DNA of 64,000 bases, taken from positions 1,400,607-1,464,606 of the forward strand of contig VXAZ01018004.1 in NCBI GenBank assembly GCA_013399875.1, in the 5' to 3' direction. The notes under the pieces were generated by a model that made no database searches, was not told the origin of the DNA, and saw nothing but the letters and a program-made list of their open reading frames with translations. This document shows, in pieces, positions 24,916 to 38,882 of the stretch; the first letter of the stretch is position 1; each line of letters starts with the position of its first letter. The translations under genes were made by a program, and so were the position numbers. The stretch comes from Gymnorhina tibicen. Lineage: Eukaryota; Chordata; Aves; Passeriformes; Artamidae.

Positions 24916-27900
24916 CGAAGGGTTCAGAAGCCTTTTGACCCTACTACTTTGCATTTTACAGATCTGTTTACTAAAAATACGGAACATTTTTATTTATGAA
25001 AGATGAGGATTAATAATTTACCTGGGCCATTAGACCCTTTGTACCTGGTGTACAGCAGCATGCATTGCAAGTGTTTGAACATTTTACAGAGAATTGACAA
25101 AGTGGAATTGACATGTGATGCCTCAGGCCACGACGGAGCCATGCATGACCCCCAGCTGGCAAAGGCACAGACATGCTGGGGATACATGAAGGGGGATGTT
25201 AAAGGCAGACAGAAAACTTGAGTTAAAGTGAAATTCCTGTACCAGGTAGCAATGGTGATTGCAGTCTACATCACTCGGTGATATGTAGCATGGGAGGTTT
25301 AGCTGGGCCTGTCTGCTGGGTGAAGAGGTTTATGAGTTTAAACATGCAGCACCCTTTTGCTTTCTTCTTCCGCCTCTTTACTGAAATGCATGCAGGAGCC
25401 AGTAAAAGCACGTTTCCAGTTACCTGTGTTAAAAGTGCACTTGCACTGGGCATCGGCTGTGTTGAACAAATTGCTTTATTTCATTACCACATGCTTCTCC
25501 ATCCATAAGTTGCATCTTAGATCAAAAGAACAGGGTTGTCTTCTGTTTTCTGATTCATCTGGTTTGCTCAGGCATTTGCCTTCCTGAAGTCTTAAAAGAC
25601 TTCAATAGTGTAAATGACTTGTATATGATTCACTCTTCAAGAGGCCAATACATTCTAGTCAAACAAGGACTTCTGATGTATATATATATGTTTGCGCATA
25701 CATGCAACAAATGACTCTGTAAAGGACATTTTTATTATGGAAAGTAAAACTCTTTTTCTTCATTACATCCTTTTCTCATCATTTTGGAAGCCTGATTTCA
25801 GTAAATGTTTAGCTAATTCTCTTCAGAAATTCCAGCTTCCTACAGCCTGAAATTTGTCACCTCACCTGAATTCATCTCCTCCAAATCTGTCTGTTTGAAG
25901 TCATTCCTAAGTCCTAGGTGCTTTCTAAAATCAATAGCTTTTAATAGACCTTCTTGAATATTCAAGGCTATGTTCCTTGCTCTCTAAACCTCAAAGAACA
26001 GATGCCGCAGAAATTATTTTATTGCATGTGGGCATTTTCATCAGGCTCATTCCTTCTGTATTCTCTATGTAACTTTTTTCTTTCTTCCTGTTTATTTCTA
26101 AGGCTTATAAACATAGATGTGAATGCTGACCCTTTGTATTCTAGCTTTAGCAAACTAGCACTGGCAGGTTGCTGAATCTATCTTGTGATGAGTCTGATAC
26201 AACAATAGTGAGATAATCATTCACATCATTAATTATCTGTCACAAAATGGAAAGAGGTCCTAGTGTGTAGTGCAAGAAAATGGGTGGGAAGCAAAGCAAA
26301 CATCTTCCAGGCTCCAAAGTGTCTCAGCTATGACTTTGAAGATGCACATGAGACTGTAGCTAACCTTCAGTAATGGCCCTTCTGCAGCAGCACTTTTCTG
26401 ACAGGTGTCCATATTTCATCCTACACAATAAATAGTGAGTTTGTGACTACAACTTACAAATGTGTTGTGAGCTGCTGTGGGATTCTGGAGCTCTGAGCAG
26501 ACCAGCCTCAAATGGAAGTGAAGTTGATACTGTGCTTTAGAAATTATAGGTGCTGGCTAGTACTAAGTTTAGGTGTCTGGTTCTCATGGGAGGTATTTGA
26601 TGTTTACGTGTCTGCACATCCACACAAAGGGCCCCTCTCACTATAAAATCAGACTATTACTGGTTACAAACCAGCAAGTCACAAGTGGACCTGGATGAAT
26701 ACTGAAGTAAATGTTTGTTTGCAGATTGTGATGAGATGAAAAAAAAGGAGTACAAAATTGCTACCTGAATCTTTACAAAAAAGTCAAATAACATCTACAC
26801 TGAGAAAATTGTGGTGCATGACAGCCTCTGATGATAGACTGCCACAGTCGCCTGAACTTTTTAGTTCTACAGATTATTTCAGTGGAAATAAATGAAATGT
26901 GTTCATGTTCATAATACTTTTCCTCTATGCTTGATTTTTTAAACCTAATTCCTAGTGGCAGGAAATATGCCTCATAAAATAAAAACAAAATAATGTAATT
27001 AATTTCTCTCTTGTTATAAAGCAAAATTTATTAAAGTAATGATATCTTTTCCATCAGATACACCTATTTCCTTCCTGTTCTATATTCTATATAATATCCT
27101 ATATTACAAAAAGGATACTCAGTCCCTTTACCAGGTTTCTGCTCATGATACACCAGCAAATATGAAAACATGTAAATCTCAGCTGTTCAGTGTATATGAG
27201 AAGTGAGTAAATTCTCTAATACCCAGACAGAGAAGTCTCTCTGGTTTTAATAAGATATGTACGTGATGGAAGGATGCTGTCTGAAAACACTGACATTCTT
27301 AAGCCTTGGCCAACAGCACATTGATGCCCTGTACTTGTCACACATGCTCGCTGTTGTAGATGACAGTCTCCTCTTTTCCTGGAAGAAAGTGGTCTTGAAT
27401 CCAGGGGATTTATTTGCAAAAGGAAAAACATGTTAGCTTTTAGTTTTTCCACCTATATATGTAGATATTTTAGTGGACTTGCATTGATCTTTGTGCAAAT
27501 ATTTGCCTTGCACAAGCAGCTGATTAACTGAGTCATCTTTGCTCAAGAAACTGATCTGATCGTAATAAAGAGAAATGGTGTTACAAGAAAGCATTAATGA
27601 AGCTGTACAAAAATTTAAAAATTAATGGACAAGTGCCAATAAGTTTGGCTCCTAATTTTGACTTTTCAATTCTAGCAGATCACATAAAAATCAGTTTTAG
27701 GCCTTTTAAAAAAAAAAGTCAGTATTTTCTTGAAATACTTGAACAGCTTGAACATACTATAATTTCTGTTCTACATCTCAGCAAACAATTTAATTTTTAG
27801 CAAAAATTATTTCCTGTTCTCTAGTAAGGTGGCTCAGGATAGTATGTGAAAACAGAAGTTAACCAAGATTTAGGTGATTCTGGTGAATACAGGTGTGCTT

Positions 27901-30900
27901 GCACATGAACATAAAATGATGAAGAAATACAATGAATAAAACGTATTATGAGTTTCTATGAATAGTATACATGCTGTAATTACTGCTAGATTTTTTCACC
28001 TGAACTATTAATATAATTTAACTCACTCAAATTGGTCCATTTTCATGCACAGATTATCAATGTCAAATGTCCTTTTCATTTCAGAGAGGTTTGGCCCAGA
28101 CAAATCTGTCCAAATATAAAATCAGGTTTTCAATACTAAGGCAACCTTTATCAAATTGGCCGTTTTTCAGACAACAGCTTCTATTCCAGCACAGAGATTT
28201 AAAACATAAAACAAGAACCCTTCAAGTCTCTTGAATGTATATTTCAAGGCTTGGGCTGAAGTTCCTAACCTCTTGTATAAGAGACAATCTCAAGTGAGGA
28301 AAAGGCTGGAAACAAATGCAATTAGCATTTGCTATTCAGATGGAAGTGTAGCTAAGTGAATGCAGCTTGTGGATGCTGAATTCCTGAGGAGCAGCAGAGA
28401 GAGCACAGGACTCTGAAGCCACAGAAGGAAATTATTTGAGGATACTTGCAAATGAGAGAAAAAAAATCCACATAGCAGACAACCATAGCCCAGAAAAACA
28501 AGACTTACTAAATATAATGCAAGAGTCCAGATAAATAACAGCCATAAGAAATGAAGGATTACTATAAAATATGCAAGACATTATCCTGCTGCAGGTATTC
28601 TCCTGTTCCCACATGTCTGCTGCATACCATAGCTACAAAATATGTCTCTCTTTTTCCATGAACCCACTCATAAAGGTTTTTGCTTGGCTGATTTTTCAAG
28701 TTAATGATAGTCAAGGCACTTGGGAGAAAGATTTATGTCAGTGATGCACAGGTTCAGCAAATTGTCAAGGAGTTCTGCTGTGCAATTAATCATCTTTTCT
28801 CCATTACAATTTGTAAGTGCCAAGCATATACACAAAACCATTTTTATAATATAGTTATCATGGGTACATAAGTAGTATATGAATCATGTATAAAAAAATA
28901 CAAAGAGTGCTAGCTACCACATGGATTTGTAAATCCTTCTCTGCATGAGACAGTCCCCCAAAAATTGTGGAGGCTGTCACATTTAACAGTCATCATTTTT
29001 ATGACACTATTTTAAGCAGATCTGCATCTCTGTTATATTTGTACTTCCCAGGCAGCTTCATCTAGAATTATGTACATTAGGTTTTTGGGGTTTTTTAGAG
29101 GGAAGTAATTCCTAGTTAAAAGGAAAAAAAAAAACCCAAACCAAAATCAAACAAAAAAGGGAATCACCTGGAGTCCTTTATTCATTTTTGTTTAATAAAA
29201 GTGGAACTGCATAAAGAATCTACATTGACTGAAAAACTGATGATGCCTATTAGGCCATTACCAGCAGCTCTACTCAATCTTCTCCAGGTCAGCCAGCCAG
29301 CATGCTGTCTTCAGGATCAAACAAGGAGGTTGTCTTCTCTTCTCTAGACTAAGGCTGCTGTATTGCCAGGGGCAGCCCTGAAAGATTCCTTGATACAGAA
29401 GGAGCTGAGTGTGACTTTTCTTCAATGGTTTCTGTGAGATACTTTAGCAACCCAAATGTGTTCTTTGAGAACCAAAAGAAGCTTTTCTCCTCTTTTAGGG
29501 AGAGGTAGTCTTATGGTTCAAGCCCCAAAAGTTGACTTCTTAGTGATGTAGATTCTAGGGTCAACCTAAGCTACCTGCCTGCCTCTGTTCAGCTCCTTAT
29601 TGCCCTACATCAGTATAGGCTCAGAATGTGGTTTCCTATGAATTATATTAATAAGTAAAACTGCAGACTGGATATCCCAACAGTCACAGAGGAATTCCAG
29701 GGGAAGCAGACTCGTCTCCAAAGGTGTTGGTGTTGTGAATGCTCACATCTTACTCTCTCCCATCAATTTCCCTCTTCAAGGGATCCTGTGAGAACTATGT
29801 TCATTTCCGAAGTCACACCCTCAATAACCTGTTGCAATTCTTACGTGCAGTTTCTTTTTTGGAACTCAAGAGAAAATATCTGGATTATTAGTGTTTATTA
29901 TGCCAATAACTTTTGGAAGTCAGTTTTATAATGTGTATACTACAACATTCCACTCAGATCAAAGAAAACAAACTGCTCTAATTGGGTTTTGAGATCAAAT
30001 ACTCCAAGCTTTACATTCACTGAGCTACATGTGGCTTAAATTATCTTTATTGTACAATCCTGGACTGCATATTTTGTGCTGTACAGTAAATAGAGAACAT
30101 GTGGTTTGGAATGTGTCTACCGTATGCATTCGTGCTCATAGAAACCAGCAGGATCACCGAAATGCACTGTCAAGGGCCTAATAAAAATTGATTGCGATTT
30201 CCAGATTCAGACCTGATGTGGACAGACAACAATTCATTGGGGTCTGTGGGTGCTAAAAGCAATGTTGAACCTTTTATGTGAGGCTTCAAACACAAGAAGA
30301 TGAAGAATCGACATAGCACAGGGCAAATTCTTGCCTCTCTCATTAATGTATTAAATTACTCTGAATTACAAGAACAGGTATCAGAATATATGCACGCATG
30401 GATATTTAGACTGCAGAATTCCACACCTCTTGTTTCAGCCTATTTTTGTACAAGAAATAGAGTGTTCACACCTAGATATAGGTGGGGCTTTATATTAATG
30501 CCAATATAATAAATTGACAAGCCCCACTTCTAAAGACTATGAAAATTTTTGTTGATTTTAGTGGATAAATAGAGAGACCAAAAATTATTTTCTTGTGTTA
30601 CACCGAATTTTTTAAAACATATTTCAAGAAGATACAAAGAGATCATCTTGCAGGAACTTGAGTACCAAAAGATGTTTGAACTGCCTAAATAGATTAGCAT
30701 TCTTATTTCAATTTTCTTTTTTTTTTTTTAGCTATTTCTGTTCCTCTGGAAACATATCAATTTGGCCACAAATTTGCAAAGTCATTTTGAAGTCCTCCAA
30801 ATGAGTGATATTTCAAATATTACAGGAAATTGTTGATTACTAAAGTAAGGCAGCATGTAAAGCCTGGCACAGAGGGAATATATGAGTGCATTTAACCAGT

Positions 30901-33900
30901 TTTCTCACTTTCCAACGCTTTTGGCACCAATAAACCTGAAGGCACACTTGCTAGAGAGCTGTCACTAACTTGTCTCACAGTAACAACCTTCACAGCTGAC
31001 TACAGTGAAATCTTTTGTCAAAGCTTCTACTGACGTGTTTCTTGATGCTGCACTGTTTAGAAAGAAGTGTAATAGCAACAGAAAGACTTGGGATGTTTTT
31101 GAAGAGCGAATGCAGAGGGGATACACAGCTGTAACTGGACATCTGCTAGTGCAGCAGGGTAACACTAATGTGAGAGATGAATTCCTCATTTTCTCATGGT
31201 GTATTATGCAGGAATTAACTGTACAACCAGCAATGCAAAAGGATAAAATAATATCCTAGGTCATGTTATCCATTCTGTGACATTTAAATTAAAAAAACCC
31301 GGAAGGAAACAAAAACCCAAAAAAAAAAAACAAACAAATGCCAGAAAATTGGTGAAATCTTTCCTGGAAAGAGCTTATTTTTCATGTATTCTTATTTCTG
31401 AACTAGCAAAAACCTGCCAAATAGCAATTTTCCAGTACTTTCTGCAACTTGAGTTGGAGGAGGATATTATGTAGGAGGTTGGTATGTTTAAAAGAACTGC
31501 AGATACACTCACCAGCAGGCAGGCTTGAATTTTCAGAATGATCACTCCCAATATCTCCTGGTTTCAGAAGTGATGGAGGTGAAATATCCGAGTGTCCTAC
31601 AAGCAGCTGAACGCTTTGTACCCTTGGACCTGAACTGAGACAGCACTTCAGCATTCCAGCAGAGCCTAAGGGATTCACTGGAGAGAACAGAACTGATCAA
31701 AGCAAATACTCAACCACTTTCAATAGTTAGGAATGTGAGCTTGGCTGCAGTGTTAGTTTCACTTAATTCAACCTGCTGATGGCTTGTCCCCTCAGCTGAC
31801 AAAGACTCGGATAAATCACCCTTTCAAGCCATGTGGACACACAAGAGTCAATAAAGGACTTCAGGATGGAAAGACAACTACAATGGTAGTTGTTTTCTGT
31901 GACTGTGTCGGTGGTGCCAAGTGGCAAAATCCACAGCACTAAAATCAAATGGCATGGGCTGACCCATGCCCTTGCTGTGTAAGGCTCTCTCTCTCTGCAT
32001 ATCACACTGACTTCCTCCACACAGCACAGGAACCAGCCCAGCATCCCTTCTGGCTCTTGAGTGGTGTCTTTGGGACCCTAAGGCATAAATGTTATTCTAA
32101 ATTTGTCTGTTAGTTCCAAGGTTTCTAAAATGGTGTGAGGGCTCTGCTGCAGCCTGTCAGGGTGGCTGGAGCTGGCAATTGTTATTTGACTCATGGTGTT
32201 ATTTGACTCAGGGCATGATAGGAGAGCATATAGTTGCTAGAGACTTTTGGGATGGTGTTGAGCGACAGACTGATCCATCCATAAAGGGTTTTTTTGAGCA
32301 GCCCTAGAAGTACACTGTGACTATTGCCTTGGGGCAGTTATCTGGAATGGTCCAAACCAGGGCCAGAGGGTGAGCTGACAATTAAGCTACCTCAATGCTC
32401 CCAAGGCCTATGCTGCAGAACACTGCTTCACCTGCTTTTATTCTGTAAATTTACTTCATTCAGTAAAGAGCTGAACTATACCCCGAGTATCATTTAATGA
32501 CTATAATACTAAATGAGGAGGGCAGAAGGGCTCTCCAGCGGCAGGCAGGTGGAAGCATTTGTAACTCAAGAATGCAAGCAGACAGATATGGCTAAATGAT
32601 GTAGCCTTTTTTTCTGCCATTTGCTCACAAGGGATTTATTCTGTCTCCGGAAACGTTTACGTTAATGCATTCTTCTGTAATTCGTCATTGTATGTATTTT
32701 CCATACTTTCTCACCTATTTTATTTTGTTACCAAAGGTTACTTACATGGAAACAGAAATATTTTGAGGGTTTATATTTAAATTTTTCCTTCTTCCTACAT
32801 CAGTTTTTTTGCTTAAACTCAGACTCTTTGGTAATCCAAGTTGGATTATTCTGAGCAAGAGCATTCCTCACAGACAACTGTCCAATAAAGAACAGGATAG
32901 CTCAGCTGTGACAGGGACGTTTACAGAGGAGAAGCTGAATGCTTGGCAACAGCAGCATCAATCCCCCTACCTGCTTGGCATTTCCTGCATGTGTCTGAAG
33001 CCTTAGAGCTCAAGGAGCACTTGAAATTCAGGAGAATTTGTCCAACTAATTTCAGAAGATATAGATTTACTAGGCAGTCCAGACACATTTGGGAGCCCTT
33101 TGTTTCTTCTCCCTTCTGCTGGAGCTGGAGAGAGGCCAAAGCAATATGCAGTCAGGTGGGGGATGTGGGGGAAGGAGATGAGAGAGAGAATCCACATGTG
33201 TATCTGCATGGTTCTGTTCTCCAGAGAGTTAATTTTGTTTTGCAATATTCAGCTTTTCCAGCCTTGTTCCCCTGCTCAGGTAGAACTGCACCTACCCCTT
33301 GTTTCTCTTGTCCTTTAGCAAAAGACAAGAGAAATGATAATGGTCTTTTCCTGATACCTTCCCCTTGGCTTGTATTGTATTACAACCCCATATTAATATC
33401 TTCGTCTACTTTTCTTTGCTCTTTTCTACAGCGAAGATTGAAAAGCACAAAGTGTGCTAGGTCAAATGCAGTTGGGAGCAAACAGCAGTGCAGATATGGA
33501 TGACATCCAGAAAAGCTGCAGGAGTCACACTCAGACCACCTACCTACCATATGCGTCAAAGCTGCTGCAGCATATAAATTCAAGGCAACAGCGTGCAGCT
33601 CCTACTGCCTGCTATCCAGAGCTGCCTATTCTAGGTCACTCTTGTCTATAATTCTAGGCTAGGCTTCATGCAGCAAGGTTTCCTACAGCCCTCTGAATTT
33701 TTACTAGGGTTGAATTTTTCTTAATTTCTATAAAAGACAAAACACACTAAGCCTCCCTTTCTTTTCTCCAGTTTATCTTTTCATTTTATTGCTTCATTCC
33801 GTCTAAAAGTGTTGAAATGAAAACACCCCTTAGCTTGATCTGTTGCAAAGAAAACAACATATTATCAGGTTTTTTTATTTTTCTCTTAGCTAAAGTTTGT

Positions 33901-34394
33901 GTCTCTATAAATGTTTTCAATAGTAATTTTTTAAATTAAACTACTTTTTTTTTTACTTGTAGAGGCTTATTGCTTCAGTTTTAGAAGTCTGACCATTTCT
34001 AGCAGCAGTTTATTTTAGGAACTCTGAAGCATGGGAATGCTCAGTGAATCCTGCTACCTTTGTAGCAAATGTCTTATAAAAGCTTAGTTTTAGCTGTCTA
34101 AAAGCTCCCTTTACAGTCAATTAAAAAAAAAAAAAAAAAGCATGTCCGAAAGAAAATTCACACCTCTATCAATTACAGAAATAGAAGAATGGCTGCTAGA
34201 ATATAAACCAAATTTTTAGTTGCCTAAAAGAGACCAATCACTTTGTAAAAATTGGGCAGCGCAGCAATTTTAAAAACAAAGATTAGGAAAAAAGGAGGTT
34301 GTTTATGGAAGAAAGGCTTTGATTTAAAACAGTTGCACAGGATCTGACCACAGCTTTTAGATTCATGCATATAAATTTCATTAGAAATAAGTGA
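24916..34394. other. Long non-coding stretch, no gene recognised
   Basis: AT-rich sequence with A-rich low-complexity spots (about 29125-29155 and 31298-31345), a 13-bp direct duplication with 17-bp spacing (gttatttgactca at 32181 and 32198) and a run of 17 A at 34123-34139. The plus-strand ORF at 32943-33503 (186 codons) is long but has no splice context or family-like residues, and a length like this can arise by chance in a window of this size. Confidence 0.5.
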
Positions 34395-34427
34395 CTTTGT
34401 AGGAAGAAGGAGTTCCAGGAAAGAGAT

Positions 34428-35261
34428 ATGTGCAAAAGTCCCATGAAGCTCTCTCGTATTCCTGAGATAGTTGATTACACACAGAGTAATTCCTCCTCAA
34501 ACATGTCTTTTGTTTCCTCCCACAATGTAACAGTCCTGAACAGGATCATAGCTGTTGTGAAGGTAGGAAGATTGACATGGGATGTTTCATGCAGCAGTCA
34601 TCCTGAGATTTGGAGGTCGTACCAGATGATCAGGTTTCTCTGTGTCCTTACCGGAAACATTTCGGATTATCTAGAGCAGTTAATTGCTCCCATGAGAAGG
34701 ACAAACAGACCAAGAGAGACTTTCCACAAAGTAAAAGCCTGTGCAGCAAGTGCAAGGGTTTGTTTACTGTTGTTGTTGTTGACTTGTTGTCCATCTGGTT
34801 TTGGCCCTTCCTTCATACTCTTCCCTCTCCAATCTTCCCATAGATATTGGCTGGCTGACTGTACAGATGAGGTCTGTGGTGAGAAGACACCTCTGTGCCA
34901 CATTCCGGCCCTTCTCAAATCTGTTCTGTCTAAGCTGTATCCTTCTATCCTTTGTGCAGGTAAGTGTGAAGTAGAAATGACAAATGATGCTTCAGGAAAA
35001 ACTCAGCACCCAAAAATGTGCCTAATTGTGTGTACTCAGTCTGAAGTTAATTCTTTAGCTATTCTTGCCTACCCCACCATGGAGTCTTCTGACCTCAGAA
35101 GCCCCCAACATACTGAAGTATTGTTAATCTTTTTTAGACCCAGATCCACCCAGCAGCAACATGAGCTGTTCAAGAAATGCTATGGGATCAACCCCACTCA
35201 CAATACTTTGCTTCACATACTACTTAAGCATAAAGGGATAGAGTCTTTAAATACCAGCTAG
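34428..35261 (+). other. Unusually long ORF (277 codons), unknown
   Basis: This is the longest reading frame in the window. It starts at ATG 34428 (an in-frame TGA lies at 34392-34394) and ends with TAG at 35259-35261. The product has no recognised domain. It is rich in Cys, Ser and Leu, holds a leucine run from a short GTT/TTG repeat (LLLLLLTCC, about residue 114-122), and lacks a signal peptide at its start. A consensus splice acceptor and donor lie inside it (34843/34844 and 34959/34960), which argues against the whole ORF being translated as one unspliced piece. No poly(A) tail, target duplication or flanking UTR structure indicates a retrocopy. It may be chance, a lineage-specific gene, or the overlap of an exon with open intronic sequence. 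Confidence 0.15.
34844..34959 (+). other. Candidate exon, plus strand, unknown gene
   Basis: A 116-bp segment preceded by an excellent pyrimidine tract and acceptor ('cttccctctccaatcttccc' then 'atag') and followed by a perfect donor (GTGCAG|gtaagtgtg). Two frames are open through it. One, in frame with the surrounding 277-codon ORF, reads YWLADCTDEVCGEKTPLCHI and continues with a leucine-rich helix-like part. The other is arginine- and phenylalanine-rich. No family is recognised. It could equally be an exon of a long non-coding RNA. Nothing nearby can be joined to it with confidence. Confidence 0.3.
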
Positions 35262-38200
35262 TGAACATTCTAGAGTCAAATAAACAGAAAGTACCAAAAG
35301 AAATCTTATAAATGGTAACTACTTTCGTATTCCAATGTTAATGGTTTCATTTCTAGTAGAAGAATTGATTATGCAGATTTGATTTATTGTTAGCTCAGCT
35401 CAATAATATTGATTTAGGTATTGAACATGATATGTGCCACTGCAGTTATTGTTTCCCTGAAATAATTTGTTTTGATAGATATGCATTGATTACATTTTTA
35501 CTCTTTTAATGATACCAGTCATTATGGTACTGGCATAACACATGAAAGCACAATATAATGGTCAACAACTACAGCATAGTTATTTCATGAGCCAGTGATT
35601 TGTCATGGGTCAGGGTTACCAGATGCTGTGCTTCTTACTGTTCTTTACCCTGAAAGTCAGTGGTCAGCATCCACTGTCACACCAACTTCTTAATTTTGGA
35701 ATTCAAGTGGAAATCACATATTTGTTACCACCTGATACAGTCAGTTAATACAACCTGATAGAGCAGGGAAAACAACTTGCAAGTATCAAATAAGACAGTG
35801 TTCTCACCCTCTTGCAGGACACATCAGGTAAATAACACTTCAAAAGCCAAGGTCTTCTCTGGTCTTTTTCTGAAAAGGTTCCCCTCCCTGACCTGACTAT
35901 TGCCAGGGAATCCGTCCCCTGAATCTGCACATGTTGGTTATTCATGTCCCTTTACCTTCTCAGAGACTGGGAGGGAAATGTGATTTTTACAGGCACTTGC
36001 ACAGTGTTCTGGACAGTAACAACAAACAAATTGTCAACTTTGGTATCTTTCCATTGTCCTCTCGGTATCATATCTATGAAATGAGAATACACAGCAGCTA
36101 TGCCCACATTTGCGGGACAACTGAGAGAGGTATTATCTTAACAGATTGCAAATTACTCTGTCTTTGAAAACTAGTATTGTTTGTACATGACCTAGATACT
36201 TTTAGCACAAAGGGCAACAGACTTGGCCAGATATTCCTTGTCTTCTGCTTTCCTCACATCACCAGCTTTTGCAGCCACTTTCCTCACAAGGTAGGGAATC
36301 ATCAGATACTTTTACTTTTGAGACAAGTCTCTGAACTGACGATATTTGTGATACTCTGTGTATGGCTTTCTGGTAATTAGCTATGTCTTTTCCTTATTTA
36401 GAACAAGAGTGCAAAGTTTGCTTGGGATTTGCCGGCTTTTTCTGGGCAAAATTTCAGGTTTTTTCAAAATTGAATCACTTCCTCTTGATGGTATTATGCA
36501 CCTGTCCTCAAATTTATTGCAAGCAGGTATTTGCCCTTGTTTTCTGACTCTCTGTGTGTTTTTATCAGCTGGACCTTAGCTGTTCTTAGGCACTTTCACT
36601 TTAAGGAACACAATCTTCACTGCAAACCTTCACTTCTACCTGTTCTGAACAACATCATGTCCATCTCTTGCAGGGAATGCTTTGCTTTGATCTTATTGCC
36701 AGTTCTACTGCTTTTAATTTGATCTGTAATTATTCTCTATAATAACTGTTTCAGTTCATGTGTCTCAGCTTTAATATAAGGGTGATTAAGCACTCAGTGA
36801 TCCTGCTTGGCAGCCACCTTCTAGTAAAGAAACATACCATTTCCTGACAACATTTTTACACAAGTCCAAGTGCTCTTAAATTCTACAATGATTTTAGGAA
36901 TATATATCCTTCTTTGTGTTCTCAGGGTCTGAGGTAGAGCTCACCATTGTGCTGAATGCCCACCACAAAAACCCGTGTGAAACACTTCTGGGCTTTATAA
37001 CTGTGCAGTGCTTTGCAGTGCAACCACTTTTTTCTTGATGTGCTTTTGTTAGTTTGTTTTTAAACACAAAGGAATCGTTGTGCAACACATGACTGCTCAT
37101 TTAGAGAGAACTATATGTCCTGTTTTTCCCAACTTTTGATGGACCAAGATTGCTGAAGCTTATGGCCCTCTCATATGGCATGAAAAACTCCAGTGGCTTT
37201 TGTAACACTATTAAATGCTACAGATGGAATATAATAATGAATTGAATTAATTATAGTTTGCTGACTTTGTCAGAGCATATTTCTAGAGTTGTAGTTAATA
37301 CTTTACTTTAGACATAGAATAAATATTTGTAAGTTACAAATGGGAATTGAATTTACACAGCTTTTAGAAGGCACAGAGGTGTAATTTAGAGACAAAACTG
37401 ATTCTTATTTTTCTTGCCTTTTTGTCTGGAAAGGATTTCAAAAACAGAGAGAGAAACAGACTAAGGGTGTTTTCCCTTTCAAGATTTGAGAAAATATAAA
37501 ATTATTTTACTTTAAATTATAAATCAGAAACACATTTCAATCAAATATATATTTATGCAAATCATAAATTTCTTTACCTAGAGCTATGCCAAATGTATAG
37601 ATAAAGGTATTAATATGCATACATATTTTTTAAGAAATCATTTTGTATTTATAATCATTCTAAGTCAGATCTCACTGGATTCACATTGACTCGATACTCT
37701 TTACAGAGAAATAATTTTTCCAAAAGCTGCAAATCTTTTTGTAAACACTTTTAAACATTGTCAAAGGAAAAAGCTACACACTAACTCTGATACTGTCTTT
37801 TTTTTTTTTGCATCTCAGCTGCAGCTATTAATTCCCTCTGTTGATAAACCTTTTTTGAACATGTCCAATGGAAATTAAAACAGACACTTATTTCAATATA
37901 GGTTTATGACAGTATGATAGGTCAAGACAAATAGATGTTAACAAGAAATACTATTGGATTAATGTCACCTGTTCTCACAGATGAGTTCCATGTTTGCCTC
38001 TCAGCAATCAAGAAAAATTAATCACCTCTTATACATTCTAGACATTTCTACTTGTTCTTTTCGAAGGAAGACAAGTCAGCATTTATTGTTATTGAATTGT
38101 TTCATTGGTGCTGAATATTTCCCTCTGTGATGACTGTTCAGTGGGAGAGTTGCAAGTCCAGCAATAAGCAGTTGCACCTGCTGCTTTGCCAAAACTCTTT

Positions 38201-38511
38201 ATTCCCTTTATTCCTGGACTCAAGGACAGCAGACACCGTGTTTTTGTGGGGCTTCTCTCTATCATCCCTCTCCATAGCCAGATGATCTTCTCCATGCAAG
38301 GTGGAATCCTTTCCCACACCCTGCTGCACTTGGGGGATGGTCAGAGGTGTTGGAGTTGGCTGTGTATGTACTCTTGACTCAAAGACATGGCGGGCTTTAC
38401 AGGTTGCAGCAAATCTTAGGAAAGAGGGAAGCTAATCCCAAAGGATAAATACAGGTTTCAGTCTCTTGTTACAGAAAGCAAAACACTGAAACTCAGAATC
38501 AGAGCCCACCT
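35262..38511. other. Non-coding stretch, no gene recognised
   Basis: No recognisable exon or repeat. The part 37200-38050 is especially AT-rich, with a T-run at 37798-37809. Confidence 0.55.
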
Positions 38512-38882
38512 CAGCAATGGAGAAGAGACCACTGAGAGGGTATCTTGTCACTGCATTCAAATATCTTAAGGGGAGGTGTAAAGAGGATGTGGCCAGACTG
38601 TTTTCAGTGGTGCCTGGTGACAGGACAAGGGGCAACCGACACAAACTGAAACACAGGAAGTTCCATCCAAAGATGAGGAAAAACTTCTTTGCTATGAGGA
38701 AGGCAGAGCACTGGAACAGGCTGCTCAGAGAGGCTGTGGAGTCTCCCTCTCTGGAGATATTCAAGAACTCACATGGACACGATCCTGTGCAACCTGCTCT
38801 AGGTGGGCCCGCTCCAGCAGTGGATGTTGGACTGGGTGCAACTAGCAGTCCCTTCCTCTACCATTCTGTGATTCTCTGTGTA
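38512..38882 (+). mobile_element. CR1 LINE fragment with ORF2 C-terminal part
   Basis: A 5'-truncated CR1. From 38517 an open frame of 137 codons carries the C-terminal end of the CR1 ORF2 (reverse transcriptase) protein, recognised by the ordered motifs KYLKGRCKEDVARLFS, DRTRGN, HKLKHRKF, EHWNRLL and ESPSLEIFK. The terminal part 'ttggactgggtgcaa', 'cattctgtgattctctgtg' is the CR1 3' end. No catalytic YxDD region is present, so the copy is dead. The open frame continues slightly past the CR1 end to 38930. Confidence 0.95.

Noticed and set aside
32943..33503. 186-codon plus-strand ORF
   Set aside because: No splice sites or known domains, with several overlapping open frames on both strands, as expected from local composition. 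A frame of this length can occur by chance in such a window.
35990..36130. Possible reversed MIR-like fragment
   Set aside because: Only one short match ('atctatgaaatgagaata'). The order of other MIR blocks is not preserved.
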